Shown: positions 49,960 to 59,127, counted from the stretch's first letter. The stretch: 64,000 nucleotides of DNA from Planotetraspora silvatica (GCF_016863315.1 NZ_BOOQ01000040.1:62001-126000); one strand, 5' to 3'. Made by a program: numbers and translations. Notes: generated by a model not told the origin, from the letters alone.

Positions 49960-50616
49960 TCATTGAGTCGCGGACACCAGGCCGGACTCGTAGGCGATGA
50001 TCACGAGCTGGACCCGGTCGCGGGCGTCGAGTTTGGCGATCAGCCGTGTCACATGCGTTTTGACGGTGGCGACGCTGATGACCAGGTCTGCGGCGATCTC
50101 GGTGTTGGACCTGCCACGGCCGACGAGAGTCAGCACCTCGCGTTCACGCTCGGTGATGCCGTCGACCGGGCGGCGCTTCGGGGCGGAGGGCGGCCGTCCC
50201 GCGAACTCCTCGATCAGCCGGCGGGTGACGCTGGGTGCGATCAGCCCGTCACCGGCGGCGACGACGCGGATCGCCGCGAGGATGTCGTCCAGGGCCATGT
50301 CCTTGACGAGGAATCCCGACGCGCCGGCGCGCAACGCGCCGTAGACGTGATCGTCGTCGTCGAAGGTGGTCAGGACGATGACGTGGGCCCCGCCAGGGCC
50401 CGAGGTGATCAGCCGGGTCGCGTCGATGCCGTTCATCTCCGGCATGCGGAGGTCCATCACGACGACATCGGGGCGGACGGTCTCGGCCAGCCGGACCGCT
50501 TCCACGCCGGTTCCGGCCTCCCCGGCGACTTCGAGGTCGGGGGCGTCGGCGATGACCATCCGCAGGGCGGCGCGCACCAGAGGCTGGTCGTCGGCGAGGA
50601 CGACGCGAACGGTCAT
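49960..50616 (-). CDS. NarL/LuxR-family response regulator
   Basis: The 218-aa protein has a receiver domain (RVVLADDQPLVRAALRMVIA; phospho-Asp in VVVMDLRMPEMNG near residue 54; Lys in FLVKDM near residue 104) and a LuxR HTH (ITEREREVLTLVGRGRSNTE, IAADLVISVATVKTHVTRLI). It forms a two-component system with the kinase just upstream, which it overlaps by ATGA. Confidence 0.96.
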   Translation of the reverse strand: MTVRVVLADDQPLVRAALRMVIADAPDLEVAGEAGTGVEAVRLAETVRPDVVVMDLRMPEMNGIDATRLITSGPGGAHVIVLTTFDDDDHVYGALRAGASGFLVKDMALDDILAAIRVVAAGDGLIAPSVTRRLIEEFAGRPPSAPKRRPVDGITEREREVLTLVGRGRSNTEIAADLVISVATVKTHVTRLIAKLDARDRVQLVIIAYESGLVSATQ

Positions 50617-51767
50617 CGGACCTCTGCCGGAACGGGCAGCCGGGCCGCCACCCGGAAGCCGCCTTCGGCTCGCGGACCGGCGGAGAACTCTCCGTGCAGC
50701 AGGCCGACCCGCTCGCGCATCCCGAGCAGGCCGTAGCCGCTGCCCGCGGTGGTGGGGACGCCCTGCCCGTCGTCGAGCACCTCGATGGAGATCTCCTCAG
50801 CCCGGTAGTCGATGGACACACAGCAGAAGTCGGTGCCGGCATGGCGCACCACGTTGGTGATCGCCTCCTGGATGATGCGGTAGGCGGACATGTCGATCTC
50901 CGGAGGAAGCGGACGGTGCTCGCCCCGCCGGCGCACGTCGACACGGACCCCGGCGTCGGTCGTCGTCGCGGCGAGCCGGTCGACGTCGGCCAGTCGGAGT
51001 CCCGGTTCGAGTGGCAGCGTCTGCGACGCCGTTGCGGGTTCGGCCTGGCGGAGCGCACCGAGCATCCGGCGCAACCCCGACAACGTCTCCCGGCTGGCCG
51101 TCTCGATCTCACCCAGCGCGTCACGCGCCTGCGCCGGCTGCGTGTCGATGACGCGCCGTGCCGCTCCGGCCTGCAGCGCGACGATGCCGATGTTGTGCGC
51201 GACCATGTCGTGCAACTCGCGCGCGATCCGGAGCCGTTCGTCGCTCACCGCCCGGGCCGCGGCCTGAGCGCTCAGGCTCTCGGCGTACTCACGGGCCTGG
51301 CGCACCGAATTGCCGATCAACCAGGCGATGACGGCCGCCAGGACCACCGCCGATTCCCACGAGGTCCCGATGTCCCAGCCGAGCAGCACCTGCGTGGCCA
51401 GGTAGCCGACGAGTACGGCGAGCGCCATGGCGACGGTGGAGACTCCGACCCGGCGGGACCGGGTGGCCGCGATGAAGTACAGCGCGACGTCGACCGCCAG
51501 GAACTGGAACAGGGGGATCTCCCCCGAGCTCAAGGGGAACGACACGAGGGCGGAAGCGGCGATCAACAGGGTCAGAGCCGCCAGGGGCCGGCGATGCAGC
51601 AGAGCACTGCCCACCAGCACCAGCGCGGTGGCGATCGCCAGGGTCATCAACCCGTCCCACCGGTAGAGGACCCCGGGCAGCACCGCCGCGCCGGCGCACC
51701 AGGCCAGAATCGTCCAGACGCCGGGCGGCACCCGCTCCAGCACGGGGAACGACGGTGTGACCTGCAT
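50613..51767 (-). CDS. Sensor histidine kinase (HisKA_3)
   Basis: The start is ATG 51767 (MQVTPSFPVLERVPPGVWTI); the longer frame upstream is not supported. The 384-aa protein has five to six membrane segments in its first 170 residues. A HisKA_3 dimerisation region follows with RIARELHDMVAHNIGIVALQ near residue 195 (phospho-His), then a HATPase domain (IIQEAITNVVRHAG, VLDDGQGVP, GYGLLGMRERV). The first transmembrane part is of the DUF7134 type seen in actinomycete NarX-like kinases. No sensed signal can be read off. Confidence 0.95.
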   Translation of the reverse strand: MQVTPSFPVLERVPPGVWTILAWCAGAAVLPGVLYRWDGLMTLAIATALVLVGSALLHRRPLAALTLLIAASALVSFPLSSGEIPLFQFLAVDVALYFIAATRSRRVGVSTVAMALAVLVGYLATQVLLGWDIGTSWESAVVLAAVIAWLIGNSVRQAREYAESLSAQAAARAVSDERLRIARELHDMVAHNIGIVALQAGAARRVIDTQPAQARDALGEIETASRETLSGLRRMLGALRQAEPATASQTLPLEPGLRLADVDRLAATTTDAGVRVDVRRRGEHRPLPPEIDMSAYRIIQEAITNVVRHAGTDFCCVSIDYRAEEISIEVLDDGQGVPTTAGSGYGLLGMRERVGLLHGEFSAGPRAEGGFRVAARLPVPAEVR

Positions 51768-51984
51768 GCGCCGATCGTAACCGCGCGGTTTCCGCCCGGG
51801 CATCGGACCACGGGTGTACATCCACGGTCTGGGATGCTCCCGCGAATGCAAATCCGCAGGCCGATGTGGCGCGGGTGCGGCCTGCGGCACCGTCGGCCGG
51901 GTGATCGAAGTCTACGAACGAACCTTCGCCGGAGTCGGCAGCGGGTTACCCGGACGGGCGCGAGACGGGGAAGGACCATCCGCC

Positions 51985-52953
51985 ATGGCGGCCCGTCCGC
52001 GCGGGAGCCGCCTGCGCCGCACCGTGCTCGCCGTCCTCGTCACCGCCTCGGTGGCCGTGCCGGTGACGGGCGCGGCACGCCCCGCCGCGGTCCCCGCACC
52101 GGTCCCGCCCGCTTCGACCCCGCTGCCGGCGGCGACCCCGGCGGCCCTGGCTGATCGGTACGCCGCGAGCCGCGACGCCATCTGGGCGGCCGAGCGGATG
52201 GCCGCCGACAACGGCCACCAGTGGAGGGCGGCGATGTTGCGTGCGATGGCGGACCCCGCGCGCCACTTCCTGTCCTTCGACGGCCGCGACGGCGGCCGGG
52301 CCGACGAAGTCTTCGGGGACCTGTCCCGGGCCGAGCGCATCGCTGTGCTGGTCCCCGGTTCCGACACCGATCTCGACCGTTACGGACTTCTGCGCGGCGG
52401 CTCGATGCGACTGCAGCAGAGGCTCGGCGATCGGTCCGCCGTCATCGCCTGGCTCGGATACCGGACCCCGAGCACGGTGAGCCTCCAGGCGGTGACACCC
52501 GGCCGAGCGGCCGAGGCCGCCCCTGACCTGCGCTCCTTCGTTCGGGACCTGAGTACGGCCAAGCCCGGCGCCCGGATCTCGCTGGTGTGCCACTCCTACG
52601 GCTCCGTGGTCTGCGTCCGGGCCGCGGCCGGGCTCGAAGTCGCGGACATCATCCTGTACGGCAGCGCCGGCACCACCGCGGACGACGCCGCCGCGCTGCA
52701 CACCCCTGCCACCGTGTGGGCGGGCCGGGCCACGCACGACTGGATCGCCCATGTGCCGCACACACGGCTCCGCCTTCCGTTCGCCACCATCGGATTCGGC
52801 ACCGACCCGGTCTCACCGGAGTTCGGTGCCCGGATCTTCGCGGCAGGCGACGGCGGCCACAGCGACTACCTGAAAGCTCACTCTCCCGCGCTGGAGAACA
52901 TCGCCCGGATCGTCTCAGGACAGACCCCCTCGGAGGCGGGCGGCGGTGCGTGA
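51985..52953 (+). CDS. Secreted alpha/beta hydrolase (DUF1023-like)
   Basis: The start is ATG 51985, with GGGGAAGGA upstream. The 322-aa protein has a signal peptide (RRTVLAVLVTASVAVPVTGA) and a Pro/Ala linker. The hydrolase domain has nucleophile elbow SLVCHSYGSVVC near residue 205 and a late His in GDGGHSDYLK near residue 297. It belongs to the actinomycete alpha/beta hydrolase group including DUF1023. It overlaps the next gene by eight bases. Confidence 0.9.
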   Translation: MAARPRGSRLRRTVLAVLVTASVAVPVTGAARPAAVPAPVPPASTPLPAATPAALADRYAASRDAIWAAERMAADNGHQWRAAMLRAMADPARHFLSFDGRDGGRADEVFGDLSRAERIAVLVPGSDTDLDRYGLLRGGSMRLQQRLGDRSAVIAWLGYRTPSTVSLQAVTPGRAAEAAPDLRSFVRDLSTAKPGARISLVCHSYGSVVCVRAAAGLEVADIILYGSAGTTADDAAALHTPATVWAGRATHDWIAHVPHTRLRLPFATIGFGTDPVSPEFGARIFAAGDGGHSDYLKAHSPALENIARIVSGQTPSEAGGGA

Positions 52954-54091
52954 CCTCATCAGGCGGATCGAGGCGGCGACTCCGCCCGGCCGCGACCGCG
53001 CCGTCGACGCGCTGCGAGCCCTGGCCATCCTCGGCGTGGTGCTCGGCCACTGGCTGGTGACCGCGCTGGTCGACGACAGCGGCACGGTGCACGCCGCCAG
53101 CCCGCTGCGATACCTGCCCGGGCTCGCCCCGGTCTCCTGGCTGTTCCAGACGCTGGCGGTCTTCTTCCTGGTGGGCGGACTGGTGGGGGCCAAGAGTCAT
53201 GCCTCGGCCCGCGCCCATGGCGCGAGATACGGACAGTGGCTCGGAACGCGAATGGGCCGGTTGTTCAGACCGGTCGTCGCCGTACTGATCGTGTGGGGCG
53301 TGGCGGTGGTCGCGATGCTCGCCTTCGGAGCCGGCCTGGAGACCGTGCGGGCGCTGGTCAAGCTGGTGGTGTCCCCGCTGTGGTTCCTGCTGGTGTTCGC
53401 GGTGCTGACGGCGGCGACCCCGCTGGCCGCCAGGCTGCATCCGGTCTGGCCGCTGGCGGCCGTCGCGTTCGTGGACGTGGTCCGGTACGGCCTCGGCGGA
53501 CCCGCCGGGCTCGGCTCGATCAACGTGGTGGCCGGGTGGCTGGTGCCGTACTGCCTGGGCGCGGCCTGGGCCCGCGGCGACCTGCGGAGCCGTGCGACCG
53601 GGTGGGCATTGTTGATCGGCGGCGCGGCCGCCGCCACCGGACTGGTCATGTGGGCGGGCTATCCGGCGGCGATGGTCGGCGTGCCGGGCGCCGCCGTCTC
53701 GAACCTCGACCCGCCCACTCTCGCGGTCGTCGCGTTCGGGCTCGCCCAGTGCGGAGCCGTCCTGCTGTTCCTCGGCCCGCTGCGCCGGGCGCTACGGCGT
53801 CCCGCTGTCTGGGCGGTGGCGGCGCTGGTCAATCTCTCCGCGATGACGATCTTCCTGTGGCACCAGACCGCGATGATCGCGGTCACCGCGATCGGGCTGC
53901 TCGCCGGGCCGCTGCCCGGGCTGCACACCGTCCCCGACGGCGGGGGCTGGGTGCTCGCCCGGCTGGCCTGGCTGCCCGCGTTCGCGCTGGCGCTCCTGGT
54001 CTGTCTGGCCGCGTTCCGCGTCCACGAGCAGCGACGGCCCGACGAGCGGCACTCAACCGTTCCCATGGGTGTGGACACGGGCGCCGCGTGA
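52946..54091 (+). CDS. Acyltransferase 3-type membrane protein
   Basis: The start is GTG 52946, overlapping the hydrolase stop. The 381-aa protein has about ten hydrophobic segments, beginning RDRAVDALRALAILGVVLGH with the family's R...H motif. It also has VFFLVGGLVGAKSH and FLWHQTAMIAVTAIGLLAGP. It probably transfers acyl groups to a cell-surface sugar or lipid. Coupling to the secreted hydrolase suggests a shared envelope function. Its 3' end overlaps the convergent MFS gene by 39 bp. Confidence 0.92.
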   Translation: MRDLIRRIEAATPPGRDRAVDALRALAILGVVLGHWLVTALVDDSGTVHAASPLRYLPGLAPVSWLFQTLAVFFLVGGLVGAKSHASARAHGARYGQWLGTRMGRLFRPVVAVLIVWGVAVVAMLAFGAGLETVRALVKLVVSPLWFLLVFAVLTAATPLAARLHPVWPLAAVAFVDVVRYGLGGPAGLGSINVVAGWLVPYCLGAAWARGDLRSRATGWALLIGGAAAATGLVMWAGYPAAMVGVPGAAVSNLDPPTLAVVAFGLAQCGAVLLFLGPLRRALRRPAVWAVAALVNLSAMTIFLWHQTAMIAVTAIGLLAGPLPGLHTVPDGGGWVLARLAWLPAFALALLVCLAAFRVHEQRRPDERHSTVPMGVDTGAA

Positions 54092-55529
54092 CGGGCCCGC
54101 CGCGGCGCCGGCGTCCACGCCGTCGAACAACGCCGCGGCGCGCGCGGCGGTGTCCGAGGCCCAGCGCCCGGTGCCGAGCAGCCCCAGGACAAGGATGCCG
54201 ACGCCGAGGCCGAGCACCAGCAACCACACGTCGTGCGCCGCGGCGGTGAACGCCGTACCACCGCGGGACGCGGCCGATCCCACGACCGTCCCCGCGATCG
54301 CGACACCCAGGGTGGTGCCGGTCTGCCGGCCCGCGGAGGCCACCGAGGCGGCCACCCCGGCCATCGACGCGGGCATTCCGGAGACCGCCGAGTTGGTGAT
54401 CGGCGGGTTGACGGTGCCCTGCGCGATGCCGAACAGCAGATACATCGCGAGCACGGCGGGCAGCGGGGTGGCCGGCCCGAGCCAGATCGACGTGCCGCCG
54501 CCCAGTGCCAGCGCGGCCCCGGACACCACGAGCGGGAGTCGGGGACCGCGCGTGCCGACCAGCCGGCCGGTGAGCGGGGCGAGCACCACGATCAGCGCCC
54601 CGACCGGAAGGAGGCACAGCCCGGCCGTCAGCGCCGACATGCCGCGCACGTTCTGCAGGTACAGGGTGGTCACGAACAAAAACGCGCCGAACCCGCACAA
54701 GGCGAAGAGCGCCGTCAGGATCGCCGAGCTGAACGGCACGCTGCGGAACAGACGCAGCTCCAGCAGCGGGTCCGGCACGGCGCCGTTCGTAACCGAGGAT
54801 GCCCAGCACACCGAGCACGGCGACGGCGAGCAGGCCGAGGGTGACCGGCGAGGTCCAGCCCGACTCGCCGGACTCGATGATCGGGTAGACGACGCCACCC
54901 AGCACCAGGATCACCAGGGTCTGACCCACCGGGTCGAATCGGCGCGCCCGGGCGGCCCGGGACTCGGGCACGAACAGCGCCGAGCACACGAGCGCGGCGG
55001 CGACGACCGGCACGTTGATCAAGAAGATGGAGCGCCAGCCGAAAACGTCGACCAGGGCGCCGCCGAGAATCGGGCCCAACCCCAGCGACAGGCCGGACAT
55101 CGCGCCGAACACACCGATGGCCCTGGCCCGCTCGGCCCGGTCGGGGAACGTGGTGGCGATGATCGCCATCGCCACCGGGTTGAGCATCGTGCCGCCGACG
55201 GCCTGAAGCACACGCGCCGCGATCAGCCAACCGATGCTCGGCGCCAGGCTGCACAGCAGCGAGCCGAGTCCGAAGGCGGCGAGGCCGACCTGGAAGATCC
55301 GCCGACGGCCGACCCGGTCGGCGGTGGACCCGGCCAGCAACAGGAGGCAGGCCAGCACCAGGGTGTACGCGTCGACCGTCCACTGCAGACCGGACACCGA
55401 GGCGTGCAGGTCCCGGCGAATCGCCGGCAGGGCGACGTTGACGATGGAGATGTCCATCACCACGACGACCATGCTGGCGCAGCAGATCGCGAGCACCAGG
55501 AATCGGCGGCGTTGGCTGAGTTCGGGCAT
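54053..55529 (-). pseudogene. DHA2-type MFS exporter with a frameshift
   Basis: The N-terminal frame (MPELSQRRRFLVLAICCASM, about 250 residues with GSTADRVGRRRIFQVGL and QAVGGTMLNPVAMAII) reads correctly to GILGYERR at about 54785. It continues in the next frame with VPDPLLELRLFRSVPFSSAI. One extra C in the GGCGCCG run explains it, and the total of 1477 nt is one more than a multiple of three. The restored protein would be 491 aa with 14 membrane segments. It is either a recent inactivation or a sequencing error. It is divergent from the MerR gene. Confidence 0.85.
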
Positions 55530-55608
55530 GCGGGGTCCAATCGGCGGGCTGCTGAGGATCGTCGGTGAGGTTTTCTCCGCGACCGACCACGACGCTAGGA
55601 TTTAGAGC

Positions 55609-56076
55609 GTGCTCGAAGTCAACCCGCAGCCGGTGTCCGGGCTCGTTCCCCCCATCCCCCAGGCGGGCCTGAGCATCGCCGAGGCCGCCCGCCGCACCGG
55701 GGTCAGCGCGCACACCCTGCGCTACTACGAACGCGCCGGCCTGGTCATCACCACCGTCGACCGCACCCACGGCGGCCGGCGGCGCTACCGGCAGCAAGAC
55801 TTGAACTGGATCACCGTCTGCACCAGGCTGCGGGCCACCGGCATGCCCATCAAGACCATCCAGCGCTATGCCGAACTCGTATCCGCAGGACCCGGCAACG
55901 AGAAGGAACGGCTTGCCCTCATGGAGGCCCACCGCGCCGACGTGACCGCCAAGCTCGCTGAGATACAGGAGAACCTCAAGGTCATCGACCGCAAGATCGA
56001 CGTCTACCGAGGCCGGCTCGCCGCCGGCGACGCCGACCGACTGTGGGCCCCCGGCCGCCAAGGGAGTGCCCGCTGA
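55609..56076 (+). CDS. MerR-family regulator
   Basis: The 155-aa protein has an N-terminal winged helix (LSIAEAARRTGVSAHTLRYY, ERAGLVITTVDRTHGGRRRY) and a C-terminal dimerisation coil (KLAEIQENLKVIDRKIDVYR). The start is GTG 55609, close to a TAGGAT -10-like element at 55594-55599, so the message may be leaderless. It is divergent from the MFS exporter and likely activates it. No conserved metal-binding Cys is seen, so it is probably an organic-ligand sensor. Confidence 0.93.
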   Translation: MLEVNPQPVSGLVPPIPQAGLSIAEAARRTGVSAHTLRYYERAGLVITTVDRTHGGRRRYRQQDLNWITVCTRLRATGMPIKTIQRYAELVSAGPGNEKERLALMEAHRADVTAKLAEIQENLKVIDRKIDVYRGRLAAGDADRLWAPGRQGSAR

Positions 56077-56194
56077 GCAATCCCCGACTGAAGTGAGCTG
56101 AGCCGGTCCAGACCTGGCGATCCGGCGCCACCCAGATCGCACCGGCGCGGTTGCCGATCAGCCCCTTCGCCTCATCGTCGGGCGCCCGGGCGCC

Positions 56195-57379
56195 CTACGC
56201 GTGGTCGCGCAGGCGCAACTCGGCGGTGATCGCCCGCTCGCGCAGCTCGGCCGCCTCCGCTCTGGCGGCCTCGAGTTGGGCGCGCAGGTCCACCAGCCGT
56301 GACCGCTCCAATTCGAGCTCGGCCGCGATCCGCTCCCGCTGAGCGCCCGCCGCACGAACCTCGCCCGCCCGGCGCTCCAGTTCGCCGGCCGCCTCCTCCA
56401 CGCGTGCGGCGGAGTGCGCCGCCTCGGCGGCGGCCCGGCCGGCGTCCGCCACGGCGACCGCCCGCGCGGTCTCGGCCGCCTCCGCGCGGCTCAGCGCCTG
56501 GTCACGTTGTGCCTCCGCCACCGCGACGGCGCGGTCTCGCTCGGCCTCGGCCCGGGAGACCGCGCGGTCGCGTTCGGCCTCCGCCGCCTGAGTTCGGGCG
56601 AGGGACGCCGCGCTCGCCTGCTCGGCCTCACGCCGCGCCCGTTGCGCCTGTTCGCCCTCTTTCCGCGCGCTCGCGGCGTCCGCCTGGGCCCGCTCCCGTT
56701 CCTGGCGCTCCTGTACGGCTTGCGCCTCCGCCTGCCGTACGTCAGCGGTCGCCTTCTCGACCCGCTCGGCGAGTTCCCGTGCGGCCTGATCCCTGGCGGC
56801 CTCGGCGCCATCGGCTCTGCGGTGAGCGTCCTCGGCCTCCTGCCTGGCCCGCCGTTCGGTGGCCGCCGCCTCCCGGAGCGCGGCGAGCGCTTGTTCCCGG
56901 GCGGTCTCGGCATCGGCGAACGCACCGTCCCGCTCGGTGTGGGCCTCCTCGGCCCGAACCCGGGCCTCCTCCGTCTCGCGCCTGGCCTCGTCGGCGGCCT
57001 CGCGCGCCATGCGCACCTGTGCCAGCGCCTGCTCACGCTCGGTATGCGCGATCGCCACGCGGGTGTGGGCCTCGGCCTGCACCGCGCTGAGCTTGGCCTC
57101 CACACCGGCCGGGCTCAGCTCCTCGGACAGAACCTGTGCCAGCGGCGCGATGGCCGCCGCGAGCCCCTTCTCCATCCGGTCGTAGAGATCCTCGACGCGG
57201 GCGAGGGCGCCATCGAGCCCCGGCGTTCCCCGGCGCACCTCACGCTCACGCTTGGCCGCCGCCTGACAGTCGCCGTCGGGACAGTACTCCTTGGGTCTCC
57301 CCCGCCCCGTTCTCTGCTCGATGGCGGTGCCGCAGTGCTTGCACGCGGTCGTTGCGGGAGCGGGCGCGGGGGTCGTCAC
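56195..57379 (-). CDS. Coiled-coil protein with N-terminal zinc-ribbon-like motif
   Basis: The start chosen is GTG 57379, with a TTG three codons upstream possible. The 394-aa protein begins with CKHCGTAIEQRTGRGRPKEY, CPDGDCQ, a likely zinc site. About 330 residues of Ala/Glu/Arg/Gln-rich heptads follow, forming a long coiled coil, with repeats such as AEAERDRAVSRAEAERDRAV. It resembles KfrA-like plasmid or segregation proteins in overall design only. A perfect 8-bp dyad lies just upstream. Its function is unknown. Confidence 0.85.
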   Translation of the reverse strand: MTTPAPAPATTACKHCGTAIEQRTGRGRPKEYCPDGDCQAAAKREREVRRGTPGLDGALARVEDLYDRMEKGLAAAIAPLAQVLSEELSPAGVEAKLSAVQAEAHTRVAIAHTEREQALAQVRMAREAADEARRETEEARVRAEEAHTERDGAFADAETAREQALAALREAAATERRARQEAEDAHRRADGAEAARDQAARELAERVEKATADVRQAEAQAVQERQERERAQADAASARKEGEQAQRARREAEQASAASLARTQAAEAERDRAVSRAEAERDRAVAVAEAQRDQALSRAEAAETARAVAVADAGRAAAEAAHSAARVEEAAGELERRAGEVRAAGAQRERIAAELELERSRLVDLRAQLEAARAEAAELRERAITAELRLRDHA

Positions 57380-57406
57380 GGAACCCAAATCTAGCGACTT
57401 TCTGAA

Positions 57407-57430
57407 TTTCTGGAAATAGAAATCCAGAAA
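57407..57430. promoter_or_regulatory. Operator-like dyad upstream of the coiled-coil gene
   Basis: TTTCTGGA (57407-57414) and TCCAGAAA (57423-57430) are exact reverse complements separated by eight bases, 28 nt upstream of the GTG start. A TAGATT -10-like element lies between it and the start. Autoregulation is plausible. Confidence 0.7.
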
Positions 57431-57558
57431 CGAAGATTCGTTGCGCGGGTCAGGTGAGCATCACTTGGGAGATGTTCAATTCTCGCAAGTTATCGTCCTG
57501 AGACCTTTCTCCTCGTAGACGGCGGATGGCGTGCGGGTGCCGTTGAGCGCAGTCGTTC

Positions 57559-57610
57559 TGACAGTGGAAACGCAGGGTTTTGTCAGTAGGCGCAGAGTTT
57601 TGTCAGTGAC
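57559..57610 (+). repeat. Mobile-element-like terminal repeats, left cluster
   Basis: A 28-base unit at 57559-57586 (TGACAGTGGAAA then CGCAGGGTTTTGTCAG) is followed at once by a partial second copy, so that CGCAGRGTTTTGTCAGT recurs with a 20-bp period (57571-57590, 57591-57610). Clustered direct repeats of this sort are found at the ends of IS21-type elements. No transposase gene is present. Nothing else is recognised between 57431 and 57824 apart from the right copy. Confidence 0.6.
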
Positions 57611-57800
57611 TCCATGCGCCGTTTCCCGGCGAATCTGCAGGTCAGGCCACTTCCCCGGCTGGGAGCCCTCACGCGGTGCACGGCTCGACTGGCGACGGGT
57701 AGTCACGGCCGTGTGACGGTATTTAGCACCGCTAGCCTGGCTCCGTCGCCGCGTGAGACAAGCAGGTGATGTCACTTCCAGCGCGGCTCTGCGCGCGCTC

Positions 57801-57828
57801 TGCCAGGGAAAATGCAGAGTTTTGTCAG
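57801..57828 (+). repeat. Mobile-element-like repeat, right copy
   Basis: TGCCAGGGAAAA then TGCAGAGTTTTGTCAG matches the left 28-base unit at 22 or more of 28 positions in the same orientation, 242 bp away. Its end coincides with the point where the gene at 57825-58172 is cut off. Confidence 0.6.
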
Positions 57829-58172
57829 TGTGGGCTCATGGTTATGTCCTGGTAGAACGGGCGTCCCGTGCGCGTGTTCACCCACTGCGCCAACTGCCCT
57901 GCTTGACCCGCGATCGCCATCCGCACCGCGTCACCGACCGGTAGCGAGGCATCGATGGGAATTTGTAGCGAGGCGGAGAAACACTGCCGCAGCCCACGCC
58001 GCAGCGTCTCGCGGGACTGCTCATCTGCACGGGCGACCACCGCCTCGATGGCCTGATGGATCGCCTTGCGTAACGCCCGCTCGTCTGCCGGACCCCGTAC
58101 CAGCGCAATCCCGGCCTTCCCTAACACCTGAACCAGGTAACCGGCAACTGCACCGGCCAGATCGATCGGCAT
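57825..58172 (-). pseudogene. 3'-truncated gene, possibly the N-terminal domain of a STAND/NACHT-type protein
   Basis: The start chosen is ATG 58172 (MPIDLAGAVAGYLVQVLGKA), with GGAGGAAGG upstream. The 115 helical residues include GPADERALRKAIHQAIEAVV, ARADEQSRETLRRGLRQCFS and QLAQWVNTRTGRPFYQDI. The stop TGA is supplied by the repeat at 57801-57828, so the rest of the gene is gone. The pattern recalls N-terminal helical domains of actinomycete NACHT ATPases, a low-certainty impression. It has no intact partner nearby. Confidence 0.55.
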
Positions 58173-58593
58173 CCAGCCGTACCTTCCTCCCGACAAACCC
58201 CCGACCACGCGCCAGCACCCCAAGTGTGACCGCCCTTCCCTGCCCTGGCCATACCCGCGGGGCCCTTCATGATGGGGTCTTTGTGAGGGACATCATCGGG
58301 GGGCGCCCAGTTGAGGGACTGAGAAAGCAGGACGCTCCGTCCCGACTTTTCTGGCAGTGATTTAATGGCGGCGATTCGCGATCGCGGTCACGCTGGGCCT
58401 TCCAGCGTTCCTGCCGCTCCGGGCGCTGAACGGTCCGTTCGCTTAGACGTATCCACCTATTCGGAGACTGGCTACCGAGCGCGGCACGCGCCTCCGTCAT
58501 CTCCGCCAGCCCAATTTTGGTGTCACGCCAGCCCAATGGGACTCCTGCTAACAAGGATGCTTAACGGCCCCCCGGGGTGGCGATGCTGGAGAC
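58173..58593. other. Gene-poor stretch in a scarred region
   Basis: In 421 bases I see no convincing gene. A minus-strand frame at 58267-58554 (MLAGVPLGWRDTKIGLAEMT) could be a fragment of an unidentified protein but has no recognisable motif. A loose GA-TTTT-CAGTGA segment near 58347-58361 hints at another decayed copy of the repeat family. Confidence 0.4.
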
Positions 58594-58830
58594 ATGGACT
58601 TGACCTGCCTGATCGTCGACGACAACGATTACTTCCTGCACATCGCGAGGGAGGTTCTCGAGCAGGAGGGGATCTCGGTCACCCGCGTGGCGTCGTGGAG
58701 CGCGGATGCTTTCCGCATGGTGGTGCAACTCCAGCCGGATTTTGTGCTGGTGGACATCAGCCTGAGCGAAGAGTCCGGTCTGGATCTGGCGCGGAAACTC
58801 GTAGAGGACGCGGAACCCGCCGCTGTATAA
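58594..58830 (+). pseudogene. Response-regulator receiver, 3'-truncated
   Basis: The 78 residues start MDLTCLIVDDNDYFLHIARE with GGAG upstream. They contain the acidic pair (Asp9, Asp10) and the phospho-Asp in VLVDISLSEESG (Asp54), but stop at AEPAAV before the conserved Lys and without any output domain. The stop codon TAA is donated by the fragment on the other strand beginning at 58825. It is a truncated gene. Confidence 0.85.
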
Positions 58831-59127
58831 ATAGAGATCCTTATTCGTCGCGTTACGTGCCAGGACGGCCACACGCCCGTCTCCGTCGAAATCTCCCGGC
58901 GAGAAGATGACGTCGAAGGCGCCCCAGTTGTTGCCGACGACGGTGCCCGTGCCGGCCGTGAACCCGCCGGCGCCGTTTCCCCTGTACAGGTAGAGGTCCT
59001 TGGTGGTGGAGTTCCGCGCGATCAGATCGGTTTTGCCTCCGAGGGTGGATGCAAGAGCGGGAACAGGATCGACGACGGCCGCCAGACCGATGGCGCCGAC
59101 GAGTGCGGCCGTCAGGCCACCAGCCAT
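58825..59127 (-). pseudogene. FG-GAP/VCBS-repeat secreted protein, 3'-truncated
   Basis: The N-terminal 100 residues have a signal peptide (MAGGLTAALVGAIGLAAVVD...ALAS) and two FG-GAP-type units: DLIARNSTTKDLYLYRGNG and FSPGDFDGDGRVAVLARNAT NKDLYLY. The frame continues past 58825 but the sequence there is the reverse strand of the response-regulator fragment. Family members normally have six or more repeats, so most of the gene is missing. Confidence 0.8.

Noticed and set aside
56414-57394. Plus-strand frame opposite the coiled-coil gene
   Set aside because: The opposite frame of an Ala/Arg/Glu heptad repeat is always open in high-GC DNA; no start signals are present.
57571-57610. Tandem 20-bp repeats as plasmid iterons or a replication origin
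   Set aside because: Only two units, no adjacent Rep gene and no AT-rich unwinding segment; mobile-element ends explain them better.
58347-58361. Third copy of the mobile-element repeat
   Set aside because: Only a loose match with an internal gap; not distinguishable from chance.
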